Assembly: GCF_021440085.1 (NCBI RefSeq)
Contig: NZ_JAKCPW010000003.1
Location: forward strand, 1-64,000
Direction of reading: 5' to 3'
Source of the DNA: Dyadobacter sp. CY261
GTDB lineage: Bacteria > Bacteroidota > Bacteroidia > Cytophagales > Spirosomataceae
DNA: 64,000 bases
How positions within the stretch are numbered: the stretch's first letter is position 1; every line of letters begins with the position of its first letter. Both the position numbers and the translations under genes were made by a program. Below, piece after piece: positions 1 through 8,741 of this stretch. The notes beneath the pieces are model-generated. The model ran no database searches. It saw nothing but the letters and a program-made list of their open reading frames with translations, and was not told the origin of the DNA.

Positions 1-1605
1 TATTTTTTCTCCTGGTAATGAGCGGGGCTTTCTGCGCTAACGCTCAGCCCGTCAAGCAACAAATCAAAAAGTTAGTCGATACCTACGCTACGTTAACCAA
101 ATGTGTCCGTCAATATGAATGGCAATGCTCAGGCCGGCATCGAATACGTTTGGAAAGTAAATGGACAGGTTGTTTTCACAGGATTCCAGCTTCCAGCCCG
201 GATACTTGAAAATACGAGCAGACAAGATTCGGTCTATCAGATCAGCGTAGCGGCTGACAATGCCTGCGGAAATCAGACCGAAGTAAAGGAAATCACTGTC
301 CGGCCAGGCACCCGTGCCGAAATCGGCGTGGATTCGACAATGCTCAGGTGCACGCCCGCTTCGCTCCTATTTTCCAATCGGTCCACGGGCCACGACAAAA
401 AAACGGCGGTATGGTCGTTTGGCGACGGTACCACGCTGCCATCCGCCGACAACACCGTCTCTCACCTGTTTTCGGCCAAAGACAGCGCCAGCACCTACAT
501 TGTCAGACTGAAAGTCACCGGCGAATGCGGAGTGGACAGTGACTCGGTGGCCATTCGTGTATACCCTAGTACCGTGAAAGCATTGTACACCATTTCCAAA
601 TCGGAAGTATGCCCTGGTGAAGTTGTACATTCAAGGATGCTTCGGTTCCTAAGCCCGTGCGCTGGTTATGGCGGTTCGGCGACGGAACCATCGCTACCAC
701 CGCTAATCCAACGCACACATTTGCCAAAAGCAAAAGCGAGTTCAAAGTGACGCTTATAGCATACACGGACTGCGGTTCCGATTCACCCAATTGACTATCA
801 AAACAACTGAGGCACCCACAGGGACCTTCGAAAGCCCTGGTCTGGCCTGCGACAACTCGCCGGTAAAGTTTGCCAATCTGTCGCATCCGGAATTGGGATT
901 TGTATGGGATTTCGGGGATGGTAGTCCGATTGACTCGCTCAACCATTCCCCTGAACACCTTTATTCCCGACCAGCAACCTATCAGGTGACACTGAGTATA
1001 TTCCGCAATACCCAGGCCTGTAAGGTAATCGCTAAAAAACTGCGGTAACTATCGTTGCTCCTGCCAAAGCCGATTTTGGTTTCGCAGGCGACTCATTGTT
1101 CTGCGCACCCGGCCCGGTAGTGATGCTCAATCATTCCGAAGCTGCCGACCGCTATTTATGGTATTTCAGCGATGGACGGACTGCCGAGGCCCGGGAGCCG
1201 GCCCTCCCCTTCGAACCAGGTATATATGATGTAAAACTGGTAACAATAAAAGGCGGGGTTTGTATGGATTCTACGGAACGCTCAGCGGCTTTTGTAGTCC
1301 GGGAATGCCAGGTGGACATTCCACAGGCATTTACGCCTAACGGCGACGGCATCGGTGATCGCTACACATTGTTCGGGGCAGGAATCAGCAAGATCGGTCT
1401 TTTGCGGATCCGCAATCGCTGGGGCGAAATTGTCTTTGAAATGAAAAACATCCAACCCGGCAGCCAGCAACCGGGCGAATCCTGGGACGGGACTTTCGGT
1501 GGCAAGGAAATGCCCGCCGATATGTACGTTTACGAAGCCGATGTGCTCTATATTGATCAAAAAAAATCCGGAAAACTACGAGGGAATATTTACCTGGCCC
1601 GCTGA
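1..1605 (+). pseudogene. PKD-repeat adhesin with type IX (type B) sorting domain, frameshifted and 5'-truncated by the window
   Basis: The reading frame enters from the left edge with a signal-peptide tail (hydrophobic, then SGAFCANAQ). It holds several PKD-like repeats with WSFGDGT, WRFGDGT, WDFGDGS and WYFSDGR cores. It ends in a gliding-motility-associated C-terminal domain with IPQAFTPNGDG, NRWGEIVFE and SWDGTF, the type-B signal for export by the type IX secretion system. The frame changes about four times: near base 99, near 626 (GTT GT|ACA), near 790 (AA|TTG) and in the A6 run at 1034-1039. The last three each look like one lost base. The full protein would be an outer-surface, SprB-like adhesin, paired with the PorP/SprF gene 5 bases downstream. 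It is probably a decayed gene, since neighbouring genes are intact, but clustered assembly errors are possible. Family is clear; state of the gene is inferred. Confidence 0.75.
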
Positions 1606-1610
1606 TATTT

Positions 1611-2621
1611 ATGAAACAAATTCTACTTTTTGCGGGCATAATTTATTCCTTATCTAGTCCAGTCCGGGCACAGTCACCGCAATTTTCACAATTTTACGCA
1701 AACCCCATTTATGCCAATCCGGCACTTGCCGGCGATGCTGGAACGCCTCGTCTGATCGCCAACTATCGTAATCAGTGGGCGACCGTAGGCACCGCATTTC
1801 AAACTGCCGCGTTCTCATTCGACACTTATGCGGAGGATCAGCAACTTGGCCTGGGAGTTCAGGTGATTCACGACCAACGTGGCAATGCCCTGAAGAGTGA
1901 TCAGCTCTCGGCCCAGTTTTCGAAATTGGTGTACCTTGACGGCCAGAAGGAACTTCGGCTGATCGGAGGTGGCCAGGCCGCATGGGCATTAAACCGATGG
2001 AACCGGGCCGACCTTACCTATGTTTCCGACTTCCTGGGCAGCCCCGATCCACTCTCCGGAAATGCCATCCAACAAAACCGGTTTACTTTATCAGTCGGCG
2101 GCGTTCTTGAATACGTGCCCAGGCATGAAGACTACGCGTCTTACTGGATCAGCGGTGCCTGGCACAACATAGGCGTCAATAGCCCTGTCAGCATTGACCA
2201 TCAGCGGATCAACATCCAGCTCGGCACGAAAATCCCCATAGGCATTCCGGCTTTGTTTGGCAACAATCTCGGCAGCGACCTGAGCCGGGAAAGCGCGCTG
2301 ACCCTGCGAATGCAGGTAAGAAATCAAGGAAGCTCGCGGCAACTGGATGCTGGCTCTAACCTGATTTTTTCGCCCTTAGTGGTGGGTGTATGGTACCGTG
2401 GGATGATCTGGGGAAACACCCGGCGGGATGCGCTAATCGGAACCGCCGGATGGGCATATGGCAATATGCTTATCCAGGCCAGTTACGACCTTCCCGTGTC
2501 ATCCCTCGGTCCGGACACGGGGTCATTTGAACTATCGGTTTGGTATGGCGTCGACGCACTGTTCCGTTTCGCCGGCAAAAGAACAACTGATCGAAGGGCA
2601 CGTAAATGCCTTCGTTATTGA
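1611..2621 (+). CDS. PorP/SprF family type IX secretion membrane protein
   Basis: A 336-residue protein with a signal peptide (about residues 1-20, ending in RAQ) followed by the family hallmark QFSQFYANPIYANPALAG and then a beta-barrel-like sequence with alternating hydrophobic residues. PorP/SprF proteins are outer-membrane barrels that anchor or help deliver partners carrying a type-B C-terminal domain. The gene directly before it encodes such a partner and ends 5 bases upstream, so the two form an adhesin/anchor pair. If the adhesin is truly broken, this protein may have lost its cargo. The family is certain; the specific partner is inferred from adjacency. Confidence 0.88.
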   Translation: MKQILLFAGIIYSLSSPVRAQSPQFSQFYANPIYANPALAGDAGTPRLIANYRNQWATVGTAFQTAAFSFDTYAEDQQLGLGVQVIHDQRGNALKSDQLSAQFSKLVYLDGQKELRLIGGGQAAWALNRWNRADLTYVSDFLGSPDPLSGNAIQQNRFTLSVGGVLEYVPRHEDYASYWISGAWHNIGVNSPVSIDHQRINIQLGTKIPIGIPALFGNNLGSDLSRESALTLRMQVRNQGSSRQLDAGSNLIFSPLVVGVWYRGMIWGNTRRDALIGTAGWAYGNMLIQASYDLPVSSLGPDTGSFELSVWYGVDALFRFAGKRTTDRRARKCLRY

Positions 2622-2789
2622 AATAGAAATGCGGTAGAATGGATGCTCCGAAGACCTACTACCGATTGGTTTTGTTAGACTTTCTGACAAGAGCAGGATC
2701 CCAAGAACCTGCCTGCGCCATATTAACATGCGTTTCTGACGCTTTTCAACTATTTTTACCCATTAACCTGTCCATACCTGTCATTCTGC

Positions 2790-4016
2790 ATGATTACCAA
2801 CGACGCCGTAGTGCTCGGTCTTTTAATGCTCATCCTTGCCGGCATTTTCTACACGGCTGCGCATGCTGGCTGGAAACGGTTTTACAGTATCATCCCTCCC
2901 CTGCTACTCTGCTATTTCATTCCGGGCCTTTTAAACTCTTTCGGCATCATCAACGGCGCCACCTCCCAACTTTACCCGGTGGTTTCCAAATATTTCCTTC
3001 CGGCCTGCCTGGTGTTATTTACCGTCGGAATGGACTGGAAATCGCTCACGCGGCTTGGACCAAAGGCGCTGGCGGCAATGCTGATCGGAACAGCCGGAAT
3101 TATGATCGGCGGGCCGGTCGCATTGTGGATAGTGGGCACAATAAGCCCTGCAACCGTTGCGGGTGAAGGGGCAGATGCCGTTTGGCGCGGACTTGCCACG
3201 ATTGCCGGCAGCTGGATCGGCGGTGGAGCCAACCAAACCGCTTTACGGGAAGTGTTTCATCCGAGTGATGCGCTGTTTTCACAAATGGTGGCAGTCGATG
3301 TGCTCATTGCCGAGCTATGGATGGCTGCGCTGATCTACGGGGCCGGGATGGCTGCGCGCGTGGACGCATTTCTGGGTGCCGATAGTGGAGTGGTGCAGCA
3401 GGTCAAAGAGCAGCTTGATTCCGACCAGAAAGCCAATGAGCAGAACCCAATGCTACGCGACTACATTTTCCTGGCCGCGGCCGGTTTCGGCGCAACCGGT
3501 GTGGCGCACGGGTTGGCTGCAATTATCACGCCCTATCTGGCTGAACATTTTCCCTCCCTTGAAAAATACAGCCTTACTTCTAACTTTTTTTGGGTGATCA
3601 GCCTGGCGACATTGATTGGCATATTGCTCTCGCTAACCCCTGTGCGCAAACTGGAATACTACGGGGCATCACGACTCGGTTCTGTTTTCTTGTATGTGCT
3701 GGTAGCGACTATCGGCATGCAAATGGATTTGCGCGCCGTTGCGGGTAACCCGGGCATGTTCGCGATCGGTTTGATCTGGATTTCGATTCATGGAATCATC
3801 CTTGTTATCGCCTGCAAGTGGCTTAAAATCCCTTTCTTCTTTTTGGCTGTCGGTAGCCAGGCGAATGTGGGCGGCTCCGCGTCGGCCTCAGTGGTTGCAG
3901 CCGCGTTTCACCCATCGCTGGCACCGGTAGGGGTTTTGCTTGCAATTTTAGGTTACGCAATCGGAACTTATGGAGGGTATTTAACTGCTTTAATGATGCA
4001 ATGGATCAGCACCTAA
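2790..4016 (+). CDS. DUF819 family membrane permease
   Basis: A 408-residue, strongly hydrophobic protein with about ten predicted membrane helices. Two glycine-rich segments, GSWIGGGANQ near residue 145 and GSQANVGGSASAS near 355, are typical of DUF819 (YjcL-like) integral membrane proteins. These resemble inverted-repeat secondary transporters, but the substrate is not established. A gltS-type glutamate carrier was considered and is a poorer match. The gene lies 168 bases after the PorP/SprF gene and 13 bases before the molybdoenzyme gene, with which it may share a transcript. Membrane location is clear; transport function is family inference. Confidence 0.75.
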   Translation: MITNDAVVLGLLMLILAGIFYTAAHAGWKRFYSIIPPLLLCYFIPGLLNSFGIINGATSQLYPVVSKYFLPACLVLFTVGMDWKSLTRLGPKALAAMLIGTAGIMIGGPVALWIVGTISPATVAGEGADAVWRGLATIAGSWIGGGANQTALREVFHPSDALFSQMVAVDVLIAELWMAALIYGAGMAARVDAFLGADSGVVQQVKEQLDSDQKANEQNPMLRDYIFLAAAGFGATGVAHGLAAIITPYLAEHFPSLEKYSLTSNFFWVISLATLIGILLSLTPVRKLEYYGASRLGSVFLYVLVATIGMQMDLRAVAGNPGMFAIGLIWISIHGIILVIACKWLKIPFFFLAVGSQANVGGSASASVVAAAFHPSLAPVGVLLAILGYAIGTYGGYLTALMMQWIST

Positions 4017-4029
4017 ATCTCATTTGAAG

Positions 4030-4722
4030 ATGGAAGAGAACGACAAGCTCGATAAGATCGTCCAGGCGCGCATGAAGCTCAAAGCCCGTTTCGAACAGCA
4101 AATGGCCCAGACGCCATCGGTTTCGGACAGCCGGCCATTGGGTAACGGCGAGCCTAACCGCCACGGCATGCCCAAGCTGCCGGTAGGACAAACCAGGACT
4201 GTGAAATGGCCCGTACTGGATCTGGGCTTCAAACCGGATGTGCCGCTCAGCAAATGGAAACTGATCATTGACGGTGAAGTAGAGTCCCCTGTTACGCTTT
4301 CCTGGGAGGATTTCATGGCATTACCTCAGACAAACGATGTCAGCGATTTCCACTGCGTTACCACCTGGTCGCGCATGGATGTGCCCTGGGTTGGCGTGCG
4401 GCTAGCTGATATTGCTGCATTGGTGATGCCCAAATCTACCGCAACACATGTGCTTTGCCACGGCTACGATAAATACACCACCAATCTCTCGCTCGAAGAA
4501 GCATTGAAAGAGGACGTGCTGCTTGTGCATACGGCCGACGGAAAACCGCTCGAAAAAGATCACGGCGGCCCGGTCCGCATGATCACCCCGCAGCTATATG
4601 CATGGAAAGGAAGCAAATGGATCAGCAGAATTCAGTTTTTACCAAAAAATCAGCTTGGGTTTTGGGAATTAAGGGGTTATTCAAATACCGCTTACCCATG
4701 GAGAAACGATCGGTATAGCTGA
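4030..4722 (+). CDS. Sulfite-oxidase-like molybdopterin oxidoreductase
   Basis: A 230-residue soluble protein with the oxidoreductase molybdopterin-binding fold. SDFHCVTTWS, around residue 108, supplies the cysteine that ligates molybdenum in sulfite-oxidase/YedY-type enzymes. HGYDKYTTNLSLEEAL, HTADGKPLEKDHGGPVR and YAWKGSKW are further family blocks. There is no signal peptide or Tat motif, unlike MsrP (YedY), so it probably acts in the cytoplasm; the electron partner and substrate are unknown. I prefer ATG at 4030; a TTG two codons earlier (4024) is also in frame. The gene follows the DUF819 permease closely. Similar short cytoplasmic sulfite-oxidase-like proteins are widespread and mostly uncharacterised. 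Confidence 0.82.
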   Translation: MEENDKLDKIVQARMKLKARFEQQMAQTPSVSDSRPLGNGEPNRHGMPKLPVGQTRTVKWPVLDLGFKPDVPLSKWKLIIDGEVESPVTLSWEDFMALPQTNDVSDFHCVTTWSRMDVPWVGVRLADIAALVMPKSTATHVLCHGYDKYTTNLSLEEALKEDVLLVHTADGKPLEKDHGGPVRMITPQLYAWKGSKWISRIQFLPKNQLGFWELRGYSNTAYPWRNDRYS

Positions 4723-4808
4723 GCCGGTGCGGGACGACGTATCTAAGCATTCACTGCATGCGTTCATAAGCGGCCAAAACACACCTGAAAAACGTTAACT
4801 AAGAAAGC

Positions 4809-5696
4809 TTATTTACTCGCTTTCAGGTATAGGTTATCCTTCGATAAGACCATTAGTTTGGACTTGCACTTCGAAACTACGAGGTCAAGATAGCCTTCTC
4901 GAACAAATCCACCGATTGTTTTAAAGCTAACTGTTGCATCATCGAATTCATTGTATACCAAATTGAATATTGGCGCGCATCCGGTTTTGCCAGGACTAAT
5001 CAGGACGTTCGCATCACGGGTTGATCCATGCGAACGGGTCTGATAAAGCAGAATGGGCTCGTTAAAGGTATTTGTGAAGCAATACCTCCCAAAACCTTCT
5101 CCTCCCTGTTCGCACTCATTTTTAGTCATGCTGGTTTCTCCTGCCGAATTTTTTTTAGGGTCATGAGGTAGCACTTCGTCGCCTTTGGGAATAACTTTTT
5201 CAAGTAAATCATTAATGTCCTGTGTTCTTGGTAACGATATTTTGCTGCTGGCAATGGCAACGGCCCCCTGCAAATCGACGGCCTGAAGGTTCACGGCAAT
5301 TTCCTTTGCAAAAGGCGTAATGTTGCCTATTACAATTACCTCCATGGTAGTCGCCTTTTGTAATTCCAGCGCAAATTTGGGGTCCAGGATTCTCTTTGAG
5401 GTCAACTCCTGCTCGGTAAACAGTTGTGACAGCCTTTCCCTGTTAATGACAGTGAGATTTGTATTGATTAGATTGCCCTGGATCTCCGTCGCAAGCCAAC
5501 GCCCCAGCTCTATGGAATAACCCTTCAGATCAGTAAGGTCGGCCACTCCGATCCGAGTTTTTCCTTTTGCCCTGATACCGTTGGCCAGGTTAACGGAAAG
5601 TTGTTGTAATCTGGCATCCAGTGAGGCGTCCTGGGCGAACAGGGATGTTTGCAAAACAGACAAACATAGCGTTAAAAACGAACAAAGTGCTTTCAT
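4809..5696 (-). CDS. Exported FlgO-like domain protein
   Basis: A 295-residue protein with a clear signal peptide (MKALCSFLTLCLSVLQTSLFAQ). Residues about 45-165 look like a FlgO/CsgG-type alpha/beta domain: KTRIGVADLTDLKG, then LGRWLATEIQGNL, a VINRERLSQL helix and VIVIGNITPF. Such domains occur in outer-membrane-associated assembly proteins and in C-terminal parts of exported caspases. The C-terminal 100 residues are unlike anything I recognise. It starts 6 bases after the caspase gene stop and is the last gene of the long minus-strand run, so it is probably co-expressed with the caspase. Periplasmic or outer-membrane location is inferred from the signal peptide. Confidence 0.6.
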   Translation of the reverse strand: MKALCSFLTLCLSVLQTSLFAQDASLDARLQQLSVNLANGIRAKGKTRIGVADLTDLKGYSIELGRWLATEIQGNLINTNLTVINRERLSQLFTEQELTSKRILDPKFALELQKATTMEVIVIGNITPFAKEIAVNLQAVDLQGAVAIASSKISLPRTQDINDLLEKVIPKGDEVLPHDPKKNSAGETSMTKNECEQGGEGFGRYCFTNTFNEPILLYQTRSHGSTRDANVLISPGKTGCAPIFNLVYNEFDDATVSFKTIGGFVREGYLDLVVSKCKSKLMVLSKDNLYLKASK

Positions 5697-5702
5697 AAGT
5701 CT

Positions 5703-7088
5703 TTAGTTATTTATCGACAGGTTTTTAATTTTAGAAATAGCATTCCGAATCGAATATTGCTCGGCACTTTCCTTGTCTGCGTCCGCTCCGCTGACTTTCA
5801 AAGTGTAATGATCGAGCAAGCCACCATTTGTTGCAGAAATCAGGCGGCATTCCCACGTTTGTTCGACGATCCAATAGCTATGGCCCTCAAACAATTCCTG
5901 GCGGTAATCGTTAATTCCTTTTTTTAATACCAGCAGGTATTCTGCCTCAAGGGAAGCTGGGACAACCGGCCTATCTTCCCACAAATCCGAAATCTTCCCT
6001 TTTCCGAATAGGCTATTAGCCTGTTCGAGCGGCATATAGTCAAACATATCTTTATGCTGGCTCTCGACTTGCTTTCTCGCCAGTTGCGACATTTCGTAAT
6101 CAATTCCTTTCTTGTCTTCCTGATGGGCTATTACGACTACTTTTGGGCGAAGTCGTGCATTTTCAAATTCCTGCTCATTGCAAATCTCTAATGGGATGCC
6201 CGACTCCTGAATGGTCACATTGATGTAATCAAAAATGGGGAAATCTTCCAAAACTTCATTCACCAGGCGGGGCGTCTGCTTCTTGCTGCCGTATTCTTTC
6301 TCCACCAGTTTTGGTACCGTATATCTGACATATTCGGCGAGTTCCTCAACAGAAATAACGCCATACCCCGGACTTCCCTTCATATTCTGCTCCGCTTTTC
6401 CGTGCAATCCCTGCAAGACAGCAAAAGTAAATGCCCCATGTTTCCATTTTCCGTGCTCGTAAGACTCTTCTGATTCGCTGCTGGAAGAAAGGACCACTAT
6501 TTGCGGCGGAGCAGAATTTATTACGCTTTCAATAAGTGACTTATCCCCGGACTTTACACCTGCTGCGCCGCTGTGACATGCGTCCAGCATCACGATCCGC
6601 TTGCAATGTAGCCTGTTTAATTCTTGAAGGATATCTTCCCTGAATCTGAAAAAAGAGCGATCTCCCTTAAATTCATCGCTTCCATGAAAGCCGAAATCAC
6701 CGTGAGAAATTGTGCCGTGAGAGCTCAGAAAAAGTACAAAAACGTCGTTACTCCGTATATTTCTTCGTGTGAGGCTTTTTATAGTTCCCGCAATGAAAGA
6801 ACCGGCTGTATTTTTTCTGCATGTCAATAAAACTCCTTCAACGCTTCCGTAAAAACTTCCGGTTTGGGTTTTAAATATTTTGTAGATTTCCCTGGCATCA
6901 CTCGATGGATAAACCAATCCATCTTTGTCTATGCCAATGCTGAGCATATAGAGCACGGGTTTATCCGCGCCGGGCGCCCTTCGCCCGATGCTATTTGAAC
7001 CCTGGGATTCAGCACTTCCGAACCGGTGCGTTTGGCCGAAACAATCGGCAAAACAGCAATAAAGAAATAGAATACCTAAGTAGTTCAT
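5703..7088 (-). CDS. Exported caspase-like (C14) peptidase
   Basis: About 461 residues from the ATG at 7088, which gives a signal peptide (MNYLGILFLYCCFADCFGQ); a TTG at 7106 is the alternative. A caspase/metacaspase p20-like domain spans about residues 45-270: LYMLSIGID opens it, LFLSSHG carries the catalytic His, and RIVMLDACHSG the catalytic Cys. GKWKHGAFTFAVLQGL follows, as in other bacterial caspase-family proteins. The C-terminal 150 residues resemble the FlgO/CsgG-type fold. Both catalytic residues are present, so it is probably active. Export is unusual for a caspase homologue. It sits between the Tat protein (98-base gap) and the FlgO-like protein (6 bases). A second exported caspase lies at 35252-36925. 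Confidence 0.82.
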   Translation of the reverse strand: MNYLGILFLYCCFADCFGQTHRFGSAESQGSNSIGRRAPGADKPVLYMLSIGIDKDGLVYPSSDAREIYKIFKTQTGSFYGSVEGVLLTCRKNTAGSFIAGTIKSLTRRNIRSNDVFVLFLSSHGTISHGDFGFHGSDEFKGDRSFFRFREDILQELNRLHCKRIVMLDACHSGAAGVKSGDKSLIESVINSAPPQIVVLSSSSESEESYEHGKWKHGAFTFAVLQGLHGKAEQNMKGSPGYGVISVEELAEYVRYTVPKLVEKEYGSKKQTPRLVNEVLEDFPIFDYINVTIQESGIPLEICNEQEFENARLRPKVVVIAHQEDKKGIDYEMSQLARKQVESQHKDMFDYMPLEQANSLFGKGKISDLWEDRPVVPASLEAEYLLVLKKGINDYRQELFEGHSYWIVEQTWECRLISATNGGLLDHYTLKVSGADADKESAEQYSIRNAISKIKNLSINN

Positions 7089-7185
7089 CGACGGAGAGTT
7101 CCACAAGATCAGATATTTTAAATATAACTATTTTCCCTTTATCGGCATCCGGACCGTTTGAAAACCTACGCGGATCCAAAAGGCG

Positions 7186-8610
7186 TTAGCCAAATATCAA
7201 CGAAGCTGACCTGACTACTTTTTTTCCATTTGGCAGAATGACTTCCAGAGAAACCATATCCTGGACGCCTGTTTCGGCCCCGGGAACATGCAACGAAAAC
7301 TCTCCCGTGGGTTCATCGGAGGTAACATTGTAAACAACGCTATCCTGATAGCTATCTGTACCGATGATCGACAGCACCACTTTGCTTCCAGCCGGCAGGC
7401 AACTGATCTCGATTGTTCCCTGGTAGTCCTGATACGGGCCTGGATCAGAAGGTTGCAGCAATAAGGCGCCAAGGGCCAATTCGCCGCCCAGGTCGAAAAC
7501 AATGTCCGGATAGGGCCCGCCCGGAACCACTTGCACTGAGGGATTATACTTCGACTTGGGGTATGCCTGAGCTTCTGCGATCAGGAGCAGCCTTCTGGAT
7601 TCCTGGCGGTATTTAAGGATGGCGTTACACAACTCTTCACTGGCACTCGGCGCGCCTGGGGTTGGCGAAAACCCAACAGTTTCACAGATCGTAACCAACC
7701 CGCCTGATATTGCCGGACAAGCTTCCATCAGGGGAATGCCCGCAACTGCGCCAATCTCGGTTAGTGTTAACGCTAAGCCCAGTGCCTCGCATATCGGCAG
7801 CGCAGCCGCACCGTCGGCGGTAACGGTGCAGGCTATATCAAGCAATTCGGGCATATATTCGCACATAATCCCTTTTTTGACCTCCGGGATGGATTCGGCG
7901 GGAATTGTCGCTCTATAATGCCCCTCTGCGATCCTTACGGCTGGAATGACGTCCAGCTTTTTCAAATCGGAATCATAGACCCGCAATGAAATAATGCCGT
8001 CGGCTTTCCCTCCACAAGAGGTAGTGAGAATGTTCACCTCACCGGTTCCGGCGATACGGGCATTAGCTGAAAAATCGGCTTTCTTTGCCTTTGCAGATTG
8101 GCTGAATGTCATTCGCAGCCCGCCCCTTTTGCGCGAGGTATTTACAGCTTTCGTTTTGGCCTGGTTAATTTTGCCATTGCTGTCCAAACTGAAGGGCGTT
8201 GTCACCTGGAAAGCTCCGTCGGGAGTGGTCGCGGTGACGATCACTCTGGTTGCACTGAGCCACTCAAAGGAAAACCGGGAACCATTTGGAGCGATGGCTG
8301 CATTGAGCGTTTTGTTGTTGTAGTAATAGGAAAGTCCTCCGTTATCCACGTCCCCCAATGTGATTGCATCCACCGAAAGTGGTACGCCAGCAGTATCGCG
8401 TCGTCCGAATACTTTCACCAGTTCACCACCGTTTGACAACGCGGTCATCAAAAGCGGATCCGCTGCGTTGGTCATCAACGTGTACTTACTTTCCGTTTTG
8501 ACAGGACCTTTCTCATCCTTGTCACAATTTTGAAACACAACAAGAACTCCCGCCCCCAGGCCCAGCTGTTTCAGGAATGCTCTGCGGTCTACACTGGCTT
8601 GCTTTGACAT
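7186..8610 (-). CDS. Tat-exported protein of unknown function
   Basis: A 474-residue protein that begins with a twin-arginine signal: DRRAFLKQLG, a hydrophobic stretch, then FQNC, a plausible lipobox. It is thus probably a folded, exported and perhaps lipid-anchored protein. The rest shows no family I know. Residues about 245-330 are rich in Cys, Ala, Pro and Gly (for example ICEALGL, EACPAISGG, TICETVGF), and the C-terminus looks like a beta-sandwich. It lies between the PP2C-like gene (131-base gap with an 11-base inverted repeat) and the caspase gene. A role as a substrate or surface partner of the caspase is possible but not shown. Confidence 0.55.
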   Translation of the reverse strand: MSKQASVDRRAFLKQLGLGAGVLVVFQNCDKDEKGPVKTESKYTLMTNAADPLLMTALSNGGELVKVFGRRDTAGVPLSVDAITLGDVDNGGLSYYYNNKTLNAAIAPNGSRFSFEWLSATRVIVTATTPDGAFQVTTPFSLDSNGKINQAKTKAVNTSRKRGGLRMTFSQSAKAKKADFSANARIAGTGEVNILTTSCGGKADGIISLRVYDSDLKKLDVIPAVRIAEGHYRATIPAESIPEVKKGIMCEYMPELLDIACTVTADGAAALPICEALGLALTLTEIGAVAGIPLMEACPAISGGLVTICETVGFSPTPGAPSASEELCNAILKYRQESRRLLLIAEAQAYPKSKYNPSVQVVPGGPYPDIVFDLGGELALGALLLQPSDPGPYQDYQGTIEISCLPAGSKVVLSIIGTDSYQDSVVYNVTSDEPTGEFSLHVPGAETGVQDMVSLEVILPNGKKVVRSASLIFG

Positions 8611-8615
8611 GTTGT

Positions 8616-8679
8616 AGTAGAATTAAAAGTGATGGAAAATTTTGCTTCATGGCCATTTTGACCTGCTCTTAATTCTACT
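8616..8679. repeat. 11-base inverted repeat upstream of the Tat-protein gene
   Basis: AGTAGAATTAA (8616-8626) is matched exactly by its reverse complement TTAATTCTACT (8669-8679), separated by 42 bases. It lies 6 bases before the start codon of the Tat-protein gene, in the 131-base gap between two minus-strand genes. It could be an operator, a weak RNA stem that affects translation, or chance in an AT-rich spacer. No T-run follows, so it is not an obvious terminator. Confidence 0.3.
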
Positions 8680-8741
8680 TCCACGTAATCAGGCATTCGT
8701 CACACAGATTGGACATTTTTTTTAATGATGGGCAAGGATTC

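Noticed and set aside
2639..3166. Plus-strand frame overlapping the start of the DUF819 gene
   Set aside because: Overlaps the membrane protein in another frame and has no recognisable domain.
2790..4016. Sodium/glutamate symporter GltS
   Set aside because: The GGGANQ and GSQANVGGSAS blocks fit DUF819 better than GltS.
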